Assembly (NCBI RefSeq): GCF_008364625.2
Contig: NZ_CP126604.1
Location: 124,001 to 188,000 of the forward strand
Direction: 5' to 3'
From: Enterobacter dykesii
Lineage (GTDB): Bacteria > Pseudomonadota > Gammaproteobacteria > Enterobacterales > Enterobacteriaceae
DNA length: 64,000 nt
The notes beneath the pieces were generated by a model. That model was given only the letters and a program-made list of their open reading frames with translations, made no database searches and was not told the DNA's origin. The position numbers and the translations under genes were made by a program. Within the stretch, counting starts at the first letter, position 1. Every line of letters starts with the position of its first letter. This document shows, in pieces, positions 28,243 through 38,194 of the stretch.

Positions 28243-30273
28243 TTATTGATTACCTGCCCATACCACCATCACCTTATCGCCATTGTGCTCGCGCACGAAT
28301 CCATACCCCTCGTTCAGCGACAGCGTGGTTTGTTTGCCTTCACCAATCGCCGGGTGGCGGGCGCGGAACTGGCCCAGCGTTTGCCAGTGGGCGACGGTTA
28401 AGGCCTGCTTGCCCGTGACGTCCTGCCAGTTCATATCTGACCGGGTGCCCTGTAATGGGTCAGAACCCGTCGGACCGAACGGACGCTCGGATTCATCACC
28501 GTAATAGATTTGTACGCTGCCCGGAGCCAGCAGAAGCAGCTCCGCCGCGCGCTGGCCCCCTTCGCGGAACAGACGCGTATCGTGTGATGAGAGATAGCTC
28601 AGCACGTTGAAGCTTTGCAGCTTTTCCGCCATCTGCTGCCAGGTGAGATCCATATCGGCCAGACAATCCACCGCTTTTGCCGCCTGCTCCTGATAGTCAA
28701 AGTTGATCATCGCATCAAAACCGTGGCGGTAATAATCGCTTTGCATCACCCCGTGGCCCCAGGATTCTCCGGTCATCCAGAACGGTGCGTTGTCGAGCTT
28801 TTTGTCCGGGTTCGCCCCTTTCCAGGCGGCCAGCGCCTGGCTTGCCTGGTCTTTCAGCTGTTGCCAGGCCGCAAGCTCAACGTGTTTCGCCGTATCCACC
28901 CGGAAACCGTCGATGCCGTAGTCACGTACCCACTGGCTCAGCCAGTGGGTCAGATAATCGCGCGGGGTATATCCCGGGATGGCCTTCGCGTGGGTGTCGG
29001 GCTTGTGTTGGTAGAAGTTTGGCAATCCGGAAGGCGTCGTGGATTCCGTTTTCAGATCCGGCAGAAATGCCAGCGACATGGTCAAATCGTCGAAGCCGGG
29101 GTTGTCGTAATCGCCGATGTCCGTGCGGATCCACTTTTTGCCCCACCATTTCTCCCATGCGGCTTTGTCGCTAAAGTTGATGTAGTCGTTAAAGCTGTGC
29201 CAGCTTTGGCCTGCACCCGGCTTCCAGTCCGTCCAGCGTTCTCCCAGCGTCTTTTTCAGCTCATCACCCTGCAGATACAGCGAGCCAAACTGGTACTCCT
29301 GCATATCAGCAAGCGTCGCGTAGCCCGCGTGGTTCATGACGATATCGAACAGGATGCGAATGCCGCGCTTGTGCGCTTGGTCGACAAGATGGCGTAAATC
29401 ATCTTCGGTGCCCATGTTGGCGTCGAGCTTCGTCCAGTCCTGGGTGTAGTAGCCGTGATAGGCGTAATGCGGGAAATCCCCTTTAGTGCCACCGCCTACC
29501 CAGCCGTGGCTCTGCTCAAGCGGGGAGCTTATCCAGAGCGCGTTCACTCCCAACTGCTGTAAATAATCGAGCTTGCCGGCAAGTCCTTTGAGATCCCCGC
29601 CGTGGAAGGTGCCAATCTCCTGCATACCGTCTTTATGACGACCGTAGCTGTTGTCGTTGCCCGGGTCACCATTCACATAACGGTCGGTCAGCACAAAATA
29701 GACGGTGGCGTTTTGCCAGCTAAACGGCGCTGGCTTGTCCGTTTCGGCGCGCTCAAGCAGCAGCAGGCCGTTACTGTTGGCGGCGGGCTGCAGGGTGATT
29801 TTTCCATTCTGCACCGTCGCCGTCTGTTTACTGTAGTAGTCGCGTACGACGGAGCCCTCCGGGAAGGTACTGCTGACGTCCAGCGTCAGCGGTTTGCCGT
29901 CCCACTTCGGACACTGGCGGATGACGTTTGCAACCGGCTGTTCTGCGACACTCTGAATCGTCAGCAGCAGGGTGGGCGTGCCGGAGCGGGTATCAATCCG
30001 CATCTGGTAGTCACCGTCGCGAAAAAGGCGCCACTGCGGCGGCGTGCCGTCACAGGGCTTGAGCGACAGCATCTCATTGAGTTTTATCGCGTCCGCAGGC
30101 TGCCAGCACGTCTTGTCAAAACTCAGCGTCAGAGGACGCGTACCCTTCGCAAGCTTTGCCTGGCTGGTGAAGACCCCGGCGCCTTTGGCACTAAATGCGC
30201 TAAACCCCGGTGATGACCAGTCGGCATGCGCCAGTGTGGGTAACATCAGAAAGGCTAATGCGGTACGTTTCAT
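28243..30273 (-). CDS. malS: Periplasmic alpha-amylase MalS
   Basis: Endo-acting periplasmic alpha-amylase that shortens long maltodextrins for uptake by the maltose system. ATG at 30273 gives MKRTALAFLMLPTLAHA as signal peptide and 676 residues, the E. coli length. The GH13 catalytic domain has the regions DIVMNHAGYA, FRVDTAKHVE (nucleophile Asp), the acid in WMTGESWGHG and YLSSHDTRLF. MalT boxes lie upstream. The avtA-malS-bax order is conserved. Confidence 0.96.
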   Translation of the reverse strand: MKRTALAFLMLPTLAHADWSSPGFSAFSAKGAGVFTSQAKLAKGTRPLTLSFDKTCWQPADAIKLNEMLSLKPCDGTPPQWRLFRDGDYQMRIDTRSGTPTLLLTIQSVAEQPVANVIRQCPKWDGKPLTLDVSSTFPEGSVVRDYYSKQTATVQNGKITLQPAANSNGLLLLERAETDKPAPFSWQNATVYFVLTDRYVNGDPGNDNSYGRHKDGMQEIGTFHGGDLKGLAGKLDYLQQLGVNALWISSPLEQSHGWVGGGTKGDFPHYAYHGYYTQDWTKLDANMGTEDDLRHLVDQAHKRGIRILFDIVMNHAGYATLADMQEYQFGSLYLQGDELKKTLGERWTDWKPGAGQSWHSFNDYINFSDKAAWEKWWGKKWIRTDIGDYDNPGFDDLTMSLAFLPDLKTESTTPSGLPNFYQHKPDTHAKAIPGYTPRDYLTHWLSQWVRDYGIDGFRVDTAKHVELAAWQQLKDQASQALAAWKGANPDKKLDNAPFWMTGESWGHGVMQSDYYRHGFDAMINFDYQEQAAKAVDCLADMDLTWQQMAEKLQSFNVLSYLSSHDTRLFREGGQRAAELLLLAPGSVQIYYGDESERPFGPTGSDPLQGTRSDMNWQDVTGKQALTVAHWQTLGQFRARHPAIGEGKQTTLSLNEGYGFVREHNGDKVMVVWAGNQ

Positions 30274-30328
30274 TCCTTTTTCCTGTCGCGGCATTTTTGA
30301 CCAGTGTGCCATCAGGCGGGGAGCTGAA

Positions 30329-30338
30329 ACTCATCCCC
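30329..30338 (-). promoter_or_regulatory. MalT box upstream of malS
   Basis: On the minus strand this reads GGGGATGAGT, 9 of 10 against the MalT consensus GGGGATGAGG, about 56 bp before the malS start. Confidence 0.6.
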
Positions 30339-30354
30339 TGTCGCTTTCTGCCGG

Positions 30355-30374
30355 GAGGATGCGTGAGGATGAGT
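30355..30374 (+). promoter_or_regulatory. Tandem MalT-like boxes upstream of malS
   Basis: Two adjacent 10-bp direct repeats, GAGGATGCGT and GAGGATGAGT, in opposite orientation to the proximal box. The second matches the MalT consensus at 8 of 10 positions. Confidence 0.5.
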
Positions 30375-30586
30375 GATCTCGCGCAAAATTAGGCAGTTAT
30401 CTGCGATAGCGCGCACATTTTTTCGGAAATGATGTTTTATGAGCAAGTTTCAGGTGACATAGTTTCGGAATTGGACTATTTCTATACGTGCTCTTGAAGT
30501 CTATTTTTGATATGATTTGAGATTCCGCTCTCAAATTTGTGAAAAAAATAAGGTGTTGGGATGATTACATCCGACCAGGAGACCTA
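30375..30586. other. Rest of the malS-bax intergenic region, with a short upstream frame
   Basis: AT-rich from 30400 on, probably carrying the bax promoter, though no well-spaced -35/-10 pair stands out (TATGAT at 30511). At 30561-30587 an 8-codon frame (MITSDQET, stop TAA) ends on the A of the bax ATG. Confidence 0.5.
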
Positions 30587-31411
30587 ATGATATCGACTCC
30601 CATTCGACGATATGGGGCTGCGATACTCATGTTACTCACCACGGCATTTTCGGGTGAGGTGCTTGCGAAGACGCACACGGATACAACGAGTAAGAAAGCC
30701 CACGTAATAAAGACGACAAGTAGTAAGGTTAGCAGTAAACAAGAGTATTCTCGCAATAGTGCAAAGAGTAGTTCACTTCCTGATTTGCGAAAATACCCTT
30801 CCGGAACACCAAGGAAAAAAGCGTTTCTCCGGACGGTAATGCCTTACATCACGAGTCAAAATGCCGCGATTACTGCGGATCGTAACTGGCTGATTTCCAA
30901 ACAGTACGATAGCCGCTGGTCGCCGTCCGAGCGCGCGCGTCTGAAAGATATCACGAAGCGCTACAAGCTGAGCTGGAACGGTAACACCCGTCGTGTGCCG
31001 TGGAATGCTCTCCTTGAGCGTGTGGATATCATCCCGGGCAGCATGGTTGCGACCATGGCTGCTGCCGAAAGCGGCTGGGGTACTTCTAAGCTTGCGCGTA
31101 GCAACAACAACCTTTTCGGCATGAAATGTGTGAAAGGTCGTTGTAATAATGCCCCTGGCAAGGTGAAAGGCTATTCGCAGTTTGAATCTGTGAAGGATTC
31201 CGTCAGCGCCTACGTGGTGAATCTGAACACGCACCCGGCCTACTCATCGTTCCGTAAATCCCGCGCTCAGCTGCGTAAAGCGGACCAGGAAGTGACGGCC
31301 AGTACGATGATCCACAAGCTGAAAGGTTATTCGACAAAGGGACAGAGCTATAACAACTATCTGTTCGCCATGTACCAGGATAACCAGCGCTTAATCGCCG
31401 CCCATATGTAA
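30587..31411 (+). CDS. bax: Bax, N-acetylglucosaminidase-domain protein
   Basis: A 274-residue exported protein; the chosen ATG gives MISTPIRRYGAAILMLLTTAFSGEVLA as signal peptide and the E. coli length. A Ser/Lys/Thr-rich linker (about 28-65) precedes a GH73-type domain with AAAESGWGTSKLARSNNNLFGMKC, which carries the catalytic glutamate. SVSAYVVNLNTHPAY and YNNYLFAMYQDNQRLI follow. It probably cuts or binds peptidoglycan; the E. coli gene has no firm function. AGGAG precedes the ATG. Divergent from malS, convergent with xylR. Confidence 0.93.
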   Translation: MISTPIRRYGAAILMLLTTAFSGEVLAKTHTDTTSKKAHVIKTTSSKVSSKQEYSRNSAKSSSLPDLRKYPSGTPRKKAFLRTVMPYITSQNAAITADRNWLISKQYDSRWSPSERARLKDITKRYKLSWNGNTRRVPWNALLERVDIIPGSMVATMAAAESGWGTSKLARSNNNLFGMKCVKGRCNNAPGKVKGYSQFESVKDSVSAYVVNLNTHPAYSSFRKSRAQLRKADQEVTASTMIHKLKGYSTKGQSYNNYLFAMYQDNQRLIAAHM

Positions 31412-31415
31412 TCTC

Positions 31416-31450
31416 GAAAAAACGCCTTCCACTGGAAGGCGTTTTCTTTT
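31416..31450. terminator. Bidirectional terminator between bax and xylR
   Basis: AACGCCTTCC pairs perfectly with GGAAGGCGTT (31421-31443, 3-nt loop). An A-run lies on one side and a T-rich run on the other, so it can end both convergent transcripts. Confidence 0.85.
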
Positions 31451-32629
31451 CTATATCAACACCTCGCTGTGGCGATCCCGATACTCCTTCGGCGTGGTGT
31501 CATATTCCTTGCGAAACACGGAATAGAAATATTGCAGAGACGGGTAACCGCACATCTGCGAGATTTCGTTGATCGACAGCGACGTGGAAATGAGCAGGCT
31601 GCGTGCTTTCTCCAGCTTTTCAGCATGGATGACGGCATGAATGGTTTCGCCCACCTCTTCTTTAAAACGCTTCTCCAGATTCGAACGCGAAATGCCCACC
31701 GAATCCAGCACCTGATCGACCTTTATCCCTTTGCAGGCGTGGTTGCGAATGTAGTGCATGGCCTGAATAACGGCCGGGTCGCTTAAGGAGCGATAATCGG
31801 TTGAGCGACGTTCTACGACGCGGACAGGAGGCACGAGCAAGCGCTGAAGCGGCAGAGATTCTTTATCCAGCTGACGATGCAGCAGCTTCGCCGCCTGATA
31901 GCCCATCTGACGCGTGCCCTGAGCAACGGAGGAGAGCGCCACGCGAGACAGATAGCGGGTCAGTTCTTCATTATCAATGCCAATCACGCACAGCTTTTCG
32001 GGCACCGGAATGTGTAAATGTTCGCAGACCTGCAGCACGTGCCGCGCGCGGGCGTCCGTCACGGCGATAATACCGGTTTGCGGCGGCAGCGTTTGCAGCC
32101 AGTCCGCCAGGCGGTTTTGCGCGTGCTGCCAGTTTTCCGGCGCGGTCTCCAGCCCCTGGTACACCACGCCGCGATACTTCTCCTGTGCGACCAGCTGGCA
32201 AAACGCGTGTTCTCGCTCAACGGCCCAGCGCTTGCCGCTGGTGGTGGGTAAACCATAAAACGCGAAGCGGTGAACGCCTTTCTCTTTTAAATGGAGAAAG
32301 GCGGCCTCGACCAGGGCATGGTTATCGGTGGCAATATAATGAACCGGCGGATAGTGTTCGGGCGAATGATAGGAGCCACCGACGCCCACGATCGGAACGT
32401 CGACGTCGGTCAGCAGTTGCTCAATAACGGGGTCGTCATAGTCGGCGATGACGCCATCGCCCAGCCAGTCTTTGATGTTCTCCAGACGGGTGCGAAAATC
32501 TTCTTCAATAAAAATATCCCATTCAGATTGCGACGCCTGCAAATATTCACCCACGCCTTCCACCACCTGACGGTCGTAGGCCTTATTGGCATTGAATAAC
32601 AACGTAATGCGGTGACGCTTTTCAAACAT
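31451..32629 (-). CDS. xylR: Xylose operon activator XylR
   Basis: D-xylose-responsive activator of xylAB and xylFGH. The 392 residues (E. coli length) combine an N-terminal LacI/GalR-like sugar-binding domain (about 1-275) with a C-terminal AraC-type double helix-turn-helix (about 285-388: DQVLDSVGISRSNLEKRFKEEVGETIHAVI and INEISQMCGYPSLQYFYSVFRKEYDTTPKEYR). It lies 33 nt after xylH on the same strand, at the end of xylFGHR. Confidence 0.97.
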   Translation of the reverse strand: MFEKRHRITLLFNANKAYDRQVVEGVGEYLQASQSEWDIFIEEDFRTRLENIKDWLGDGVIADYDDPVIEQLLTDVDVPIVGVGGSYHSPEHYPPVHYIATDNHALVEAAFLHLKEKGVHRFAFYGLPTTSGKRWAVEREHAFCQLVAQEKYRGVVYQGLETAPENWQHAQNRLADWLQTLPPQTGIIAVTDARARHVLQVCEHLHIPVPEKLCVIGIDNEELTRYLSRVALSSVAQGTRQMGYQAAKLLHRQLDKESLPLQRLLVPPVRVVERRSTDYRSLSDPAVIQAMHYIRNHACKGIKVDQVLDSVGISRSNLEKRFKEEVGETIHAVIHAEKLEKARSLLISTSLSINEISQMCGYPSLQYFYSVFRKEYDTTPKEYRDRHSEVLI

Positions 32630-32662
32630 GGCTCACTTCCCAATTAAGTCACAATACGGTTA

Positions 32663-33844
32663 TCAGGCCCGTCGCTTGGTGGCCGAGTCCATCCAGACTG
32701 CCAGTAAAAGAATGGCCCCCTTGACGATATACTGCCAAAACGTCGGGACGTCCATCATACTCATCCCGTTATCCAACGACGCCATGATAAATGCCCCCAT
32801 GACCGCGCCCGCCACGCTCCCGATACCCCCTGCGAGGCTGGTGCCGCCAATGACGCAGGCGGCGATAGCATCCAGCTCGGCGATGTTACCGGCGGAGGGA
32901 GAACCGGCACCCAGACGCGAGCTGAGGATCAGCCCGGCGATAGCGACCATCAGGCCGTTAATGGCGAAAACCGCGAGTTTGGTGCGTTCGACGTTAATAC
33001 CCGAGAGACGGGCAGCTTCAAGGTTGCCGCCAATGGCATAAATACGGCGGCCAAACGCGGTGCGCGTCGCCATAAACATGCCGCCCAGCAGTAAAAGCGC
33101 CAGCAGCAGGACGGGTGTCGGGACACCGCGATAGTCGTTTAAAAGCCAGATGGCGCCCAGCACAATGACCGCCGTGAGCGCCTGACGTCCCACCACTGAG
33201 GTTGAAGCAGGTGAAGCCAGCCCCAGCGACTGACGACGCATGCGTCCACGCCACTGCCACGCGACAAACGCCAGCAACCCCACCACACCGATCGTAAAGC
33301 CTACGCTATCTGAGAGGTAACTCTGGCCAATCTGCGACATGGCTGCACTGGTCGGGGAGACGGTGGTGCCGTTAGTGATGCCTATTAAGATCCCGCGGAA
33401 GGCCAGCATCCCCGCCAGGGTGACAATGAACGATGGCACCTTACGGTAGGCAACCCACCAGCCGTTCCAGGCCCCCAGAACCAGACCCAGCACCAGCGTG
33501 ACCGCCACGGTTAGCGGCAGCGGCCAGCCGAGCCAGACGTCAAAAATTGCCGCGACGCCGCCGAGGAGCCCCATCATCGACCCGACCGACAGGTCGATCT
33601 CCGCGGAGATAATCACGAACACCATGCCCACGGCCAGAATGCCGGTGATAGCGGTCTGGCGGAGCAGGTTGGAGACGTTACGCGCGCTTAAGTACGAGCC
33701 ATCGGTCATCCAGGTAAAGAACAGCATGATGACGATAATGGCCGCGATCATCACGAAAACCTGCAGGTTAAGCGCTTTTAGCCCCGCGAACGCACCGGGC
33801 GTCGGAACAGCGACTTTGATATCAGACGGATTGCTTTTCGACAT
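32663..33844 (-). CDS. xylH: D-xylose ABC transporter permease XylH
   Basis: A 393-residue inner-membrane permease with about ten membrane segments, of the RbsC/XylH family ([65 protein letters not shown]). It forms the channel with XylG and XylF. It overlaps the end of xylG by 23 nt, indicating translational coupling. Confidence 0.97.
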   Translation of the reverse strand: MSKSNPSDIKVAVPTPGAFAGLKALNLQVFVMIAAIIVIMLFFTWMTDGSYLSARNVSNLLRQTAITGILAVGMVFVIISAEIDLSVGSMMGLLGGVAAIFDVWLGWPLPLTVAVTLVLGLVLGAWNGWWVAYRKVPSFIVTLAGMLAFRGILIGITNGTTVSPTSAAMSQIGQSYLSDSVGFTIGVVGLLAFVAWQWRGRMRRQSLGLASPASTSVVGRQALTAVIVLGAIWLLNDYRGVPTPVLLLALLLLGGMFMATRTAFGRRIYAIGGNLEAARLSGINVERTKLAVFAINGLMVAIAGLILSSRLGAGSPSAGNIAELDAIAACVIGGTSLAGGIGSVAGAVMGAFIMASLDNGMSMMDVPTFWQYIVKGAILLLAVWMDSATKRRA

Positions 33845-35363
33845 GACGTTCGCTCCTTAAAGCGGCTTCCATCACCTGCTCCTGCGTCAGGTTCTGGTTA
33901 ATCAGGTTGGCTTTCAGTTTTCCCTCATGCATGACCAGCACGCGGTCGCTCAGGCCGAGCACTTCGGGTAACTCAGACGAAATCACAATGACGGCAATCC
34001 CTTGCTGTACAAGCTGATTAATCAGTTTGTAGATTTCATATTTGGCACCGATATCAATCCCGCGCGTGGGCTCATCAAGGATTAATATGCGTGGATTGAG
34101 AAGCAGGCAGCGCGCCAGAATCGCCTTCTGCTGGTTTCCCCCGCTCAGGCGGCCTATCGCCAGCTCCGGCGAGGAGGTTTTGACCTTCAGCCGGGCAAGC
34201 GACTGGAGGATGCACTGCTGCTCGGCGGCGTCGTCCAGGCTGCTCAGCGCGCCGGAGAACCGATCGAGTGCCGCAAGCGTAATGTTTTTACCCACCGCCA
34301 TTACCGGTACGATGCCGTCTTTCTTACGATCTTCCGGCACCATGGCAATACCGTGGGCAATCGCCTGCTGGCAGTTGTCGATTTTCACCGGCTGGCCGTC
34401 GATATAAATGGTGCCCTCCCAGCGCCCCGGCCACACGCCAAACAGACACTGTACGGCTTCGGTGCGCCCGGCACCGACGAGGCCAGCAATCCCAAGAATT
34501 TCACCGCTGTGAAGGGAAAACGAGACGTTATTGACGCGCTTGATGTGGCGGTTAACGGGGTGCCACGCGGTCAGATTTTCCACGCGCAGCACTTCATCGC
34601 CCTTAGCGTGAGGCTCATTCGGGTAGAGCGCCGTCAGCTCGCGGCCCACCATCATGGTGATGATGTCATCTTCACTCATGCCCGCCGCTTCACGCGTGCC
34701 GATGTGCTGCCCGTCGCGGATCACGCAGATGGTGTCCGAAATGGCTTTGACCTCGTTCAGCTTGTGCGAAATGTAGATACAGGCGATGCCGTGGTTTTGC
34801 AGATCGCGGATGATGTTGAGCAAAACCGCGGTTTCCTGTTCGGTAAGCGAGGCTGTAGGCTCATCAAGGATCAGCAGCCTGACCTGCTTATTGAGCGCTT
34901 TAGCGATTTCGACCAGCTGCTGTTGCCCGAGGCCCAGATCCCCCACGCGGGTATCCGGTGAAATGTTGAGGCTCACCTGCGCCAGCAGCTTTTCGCAGCG
35001 GAGCGTCATGGTGTCGTAATCCAGCACGCCGTGGCGGGAAATTTCGGCTCCGAGGAAAATGTTTTCCAGTACGGTGAGATGCTTCACCAGCGCCAGCTCC
35101 TGGTGAATGATGGCGATGCCTTTGCGCTCGGTATCGCGGATGTGTGTCGCCTGAATCACTTCGCCGGCAAAGATGATTTCGCCTTCGTAGCTGCCGTGTG
35201 GGTAGATCCCGCACAGTACTTTCATCAGCGTCGACTTGCCCGAGCCGTTCTCGCCGCACAGTGAAACCACTTCGCCGGGGTTCAACCGGAGGCTAACGTT
35301 ATCGACGGCTTTCACCGTGCCGAAGCGCTTGGTGATGCTTTTCATTTCAAGTAAATAGGGCAT
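33822..35363 (-). CDS. xylG: D-xylose ABC transporter ATP-binding protein XylG
   Basis: A 513-residue double-cassette ATPase. Cassette one has [29 protein letters not shown] and [12 protein letters not shown]. Cassette two has a degenerate Walker A ([12 protein letters not shown]), the signature [15 protein letters not shown] and [14 protein letters not shown]. This asymmetry is normal for sugar importers of the RbsA type. The start [15 protein letters not shown] matches E. coli. It lies between xylF and xylH. Confidence 0.97.
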   Translation of the reverse strand: MPYLLEMKSITKRFGTVKAVDNVSLRLNPGEVVSLCGENGSGKSTLMKVLCGIYPHGSYEGEIIFAGEVIQATHIRDTERKGIAIIHQELALVKHLTVLENIFLGAEISRHGVLDYDTMTLRCEKLLAQVSLNISPDTRVGDLGLGQQQLVEIAKALNKQVRLLILDEPTASLTEQETAVLLNIIRDLQNHGIACIYISHKLNEVKAISDTICVIRDGQHIGTREAAGMSEDDIITMMVGRELTALYPNEPHAKGDEVLRVENLTAWHPVNRHIKRVNNVSFSLHSGEILGIAGLVGAGRTEAVQCLFGVWPGRWEGTIYIDGQPVKIDNCQQAIAHGIAMVPEDRKKDGIVPVMAVGKNITLAALDRFSGALSSLDDAAEQQCILQSLARLKVKTSSPELAIGRLSGGNQQKAILARCLLLNPRILILDEPTRGIDIGAKYEIYKLINQLVQQGIAVIVISSELPEVLGLSDRVLVMHEGKLKANLINQNLTQEQVMEAALRSERHVEKQSV

Positions 35364-35435
35364 AACCGCTCCACATAACCCGAGGGAAGAACAGTACAAC
35401 GTGATGCGCCCCCGCAGAGCAGGGGCCGCGCCGGA

Positions 35436-36428
35436 TTACAGTTCGCTCTTCTTGTGGAAACCGTCTTTAACCACGGTGGCGTCAATGTTCTCTTTATTGA
35501 CTTCAATCGGCGTGAGCAGGCGAGCCGGAACGTCTTTCAGGCCGTTATTCAGCGTTGCGTCTGCCTTAGGTTGTTTGCCATTGCCCAGCTCCACGGCGAT
35601 TTCCGCCGCCGTATTGGCCAACTGGGTAATCGGTTTGTAGACCGTCATGGTTTGGGTGCCTGCGATAATGCGTTTTACGCCAGCGAGATCGGCATCCTGT
35701 CCTGAAATGGCGACTTTTCCGGCCAGTCCCTGGGCGCTCAGAGCCTGGATAGCACCGCCTGCAGTGGCATCGTTGGAGGCCACAACCGCATCAATTTTGT
35801 TGTTGTTGGCCGTCAGCGCGTTTTCCATAATTTTCAGCGCGTTTTCTGGCAGCCAGCCGTCGGCCCACTGATCGCCTACCACTTTAATTTTCCCGTTGTC
35901 GATGTACGGCTTAAGGACTTTCATTTGACCTTCGCGGAACAGTTTGGCGTTGTTATCTACCGGAGAGCCGCCCATCAGGAAATAATTGCCCTGAGGCACT
36001 TTGTCGATCAGGCTTTGCGCCTGTAATTCCCCGACTTTTTCATTGTCGAATGAAATATAATAATCAATATCCGCATTATTAATCATGCGGTCATAGGCCA
36101 GGACTTTTATGCCTTCCTGTTTGGCTTCTTTCACCACGTTACTTAATACCTGGCCGTTATAGGGGATAATGACCAGAACATCGACGCCACGGTTGATCAT
36201 ATTCTCAATCTGCGACATTTGTGTTTCTTCGTTGCCGTTAGCCGACTGAACAAACACGCTGGCGCCGAGGGATTCTGCTTTTTTAACAAAAATATCGCGA
36301 TCTTTTTGCCAGCGCTCCAGGCGCAGGTCGTCAATCGCCATACCAATTTTAACCTCTTTGGCATGCCCTGCAAAGCTTGCAAGGAGGAGCGTAGTGCAGA
36401 GCGTTAGAGTCAGGTTCTTTATCTTCAT
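35436..36428 (-). CDS. xylF: D-xylose-binding periplasmic protein XylF
   Basis: High-affinity periplasmic xylose receptor for XylGH. The 330 residues start with a signal peptide (MKIKNLTLTLCTTLLLASFAGHA cut before KEVKIG). Sugar-binding protein motifs include AIDDLRLERWQKDRDIF, QMSQIENMINRGVDVLVIIP and VVASNDATAGGAI. It is first in xylFGHR and divergent from xylAB. Start chosen by length and signal peptide. Confidence 0.97.
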   Translation of the reverse strand: MKIKNLTLTLCTTLLLASFAGHAKEVKIGMAIDDLRLERWQKDRDIFVKKAESLGASVFVQSANGNEETQMSQIENMINRGVDVLVIIPYNGQVLSNVVKEAKQEGIKVLAYDRMINNADIDYYISFDNEKVGELQAQSLIDKVPQGNYFLMGGSPVDNNAKLFREGQMKVLKPYIDNGKIKVVGDQWADGWLPENALKIMENALTANNNKIDAVVASNDATAGGAIQALSAQGLAGKVAISGQDADLAGVKRIIAGTQTMTVYKPITQLANTAAEIAVELGNGKQPKADATLNNGLKDVPARLLTPIEVNKENIDATVVKDGFHKKSEL

Positions 36429-36799
36429 AATTATTAGGCCTTTTTGTAGGGGTATGTGTTGCTGAGATAAAAGAAACATTCACTGCTGAGACGCAGCAAA
36501 TTTTTAACGCGGAAAGGCGGGCTGGCAATTACAGATTTTTATCTTCTCATTATGATATTTGGTTTATTTCTGAATTTATGACCGCGATCGGATTTTAAAA
36601 TACGTAACGTCTTAATTACATTTGATTCTGGAATATGCGCCGAAAAATAGTTTGTCTGCGCATTATTTTGCGAGCCAGCGCACAGTTGTGCATTCTCTCA
36701 ATAGCAGTGTGAAATAACGTAATTGAGCAACCCAAAATGTCTATTCACTATTACTCCTGTATCAACGACTCGCCGCATACCCTGATTATGGAGCTCAAT
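36429..36799. promoter_or_regulatory. xylF-xylA divergent control region
   Basis: A 371-bp AT-rich region between the divergent xyl operons. It should contain both XylR operators, but I cannot delimit them by eye. The xylA-proximal segment (36661-36725) is very close to the E. coli xylA promoter as remembered (CAATAGCAGTGTGAAATAAC then TAATTGAGCAAC). A CRP-like site is listed separately. Confidence 0.7.
36669..36684. promoter_or_regulatory. CRP-like site for the xyl operons
   Basis: TGCGAGCCAGCGCACA matches TGTGA-N6-TCACA at 8 of 10 half-site positions, about 115 bp before the xylA start, at the place of the E. coli xyl CRP site. Confidence 0.55.
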
Positions 36800-38122
36800 A
36801 TGCAAGCTTATTTCGACCAACTCGATCGTGTTCGTTACGAAGGCCCGAAAACGACCAATCCTTTAGCATTTCGTCACTACAACCCGGATGAGCTGGTGCT
36901 GGGTAAGCGCATGGAAGATCATCTGCGCTTTGCCGCCTGTTACTGGCATACCTTCTGCTGGAATGGCGCCGATATGTTCGGCGTGGGTTCCTTTGACCGC
37001 CCGTGGCAGCAGCCTGGTGAGGCTATCGAGCTGGCAAAGCGCAAAGCCGATGTGGCGTTTGAGTTCTTCCACAAGCTGAACGTGCCGTACTACTGCTTCC
37101 ATGACGTCGACGTGTCGCCGGAAGGCGCGTCGCTGAAAGAGTATCTGAACAATTTTGCGCAGATGGTGGATGTACTGGCGGCAAAACAGCAGCAAAGCGG
37201 CGTGAAGCTGCTCTGGGGCACGGCAAACTGCTTCACCAACCCACGCTACGGCGCGGGTGCGGCCACCAATCCGGATCCGGAAGTGTTTAGCTGGGCGGCC
37301 ACGCAGGTTGTGACGGCAATGAACGCTACGCATCAGTTGGGTGGCGAAAACTATGTCCTGTGGGGTGGCCGTGAAGGCTATGAAACCCTGCTCAACACCG
37401 ACCTGCGCCAGGAGCGCGAGCAGATTGGCCGCTTTATGCAGATGGTTGTCGACCACAAGCACAAAATCGGCTTCCGCGGCACGCTGCTGATCGAGCCGAA
37501 ACCGCAGGAACCAACCAAGCACCAGTATGACTACGACGTCGCGACCGTGTACGGCTTCCTGAAGCAGTTCGGCCTGGAAAAAGAGATTAAAGTTAACATT
37601 GAAGCCAACCACGCCACGCTGGCGGGCCACTCTTTCCACCACGAGATCGCGTCTGCAATTGCGCTGGGCATCTTCGGCTCTGTCGATGCGAACCGTGGCG
37701 ACGCGCAGCTGGGCTGGGACACCGACCAGTTCCCGAACAGCGTGGAAGAGAATGCGCTGGTGATGTACGAGATCGTCAAAGCGGGCGGTTTCACCACCGG
37801 CGGCCTGAACTTTGACGCCAAGGTGCGTCGCCAGAGCACCGATAAATACGATCTGTTCTACGGCCACATTGGCGCGATGGACACCATGGCGCTGGCGCTG
37901 AAAGTGGCGGCTCGTATGATTGAAGACGGCGAGCTGGATAAACGCGTAGCGAAGCGTTACAGCGGCTGGAACAGTGAGCTGGGCCAGCAAATCTTGAAAG
38001 GTCAGTTATCGCTGGCGGAAATTGCGAAGTACGCTGAACAACAGCAGCTGGCGCCGCAGCACCAGAGCGGGCACCAGGAACTGCTGGAAAATCTCGTAAA
38101 CCACTATCTGTTTGATAAGTGA
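36800..38122 (+). CDS. xylA: Xylose isomerase
   Basis: Converts D-xylose to D-xylulose, using two divalent metals. ATG at 36800 gives [15 protein letters not shown] and 440 residues, the E. coli length, with GGAG 7 nt upstream. Motifs are [13 protein letters not shown] (catalytic histidine), [34 protein letters not shown] and [17 protein letters not shown], which carry the metal ligands. It is followed by xylB after 72 nt containing a REP element. Confidence 0.98.
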   Translation: MQAYFDQLDRVRYEGPKTTNPLAFRHYNPDELVLGKRMEDHLRFAACYWHTFCWNGADMFGVGSFDRPWQQPGEAIELAKRKADVAFEFFHKLNVPYYCFHDVDVSPEGASLKEYLNNFAQMVDVLAAKQQQSGVKLLWGTANCFTNPRYGAGAATNPDPEVFSWAATQVVTAMNATHQLGGENYVLWGGREGYETLLNTDLRQEREQIGRFMQMVVDHKHKIGFRGTLLIEPKPQEPTKHQYDYDVATVYGFLKQFGLEKEIKVNIEANHATLAGHSFHHEIASAIALGIFGSVDANRGDAQLGWDTDQFPNSVEENALVMYEIVKAGGFTTGGLNFDAKVRRQSTDKYDLFYGHIGAMDTMALALKVAARMIEDGELDKRVAKRYSGWNSELGQQILKGQLSLAEIAKYAEQQQLAPQHQSGHQELLENLVNHYLFDK

Positions 38123-38143
38123 TTGAGCTGAAGATGCACGTAG

Positions 38144-38170
38144 GCCCGGTAAGCGTTAGCGCCACCGGGC
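38144..38170. repeat. REP-like element between xylA and xylB
   Basis: GCCCGGT and ACCGGGC form a 7-bp stem around 13 nt, within the GTAGGCCCGG...GGGCAT frame typical of the family. It could reduce xylB expression relative to xylA. Confidence 0.75.
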
Positions 38171-38194
38171 ATTTCTGTTAAAGGAGTCACCGTA

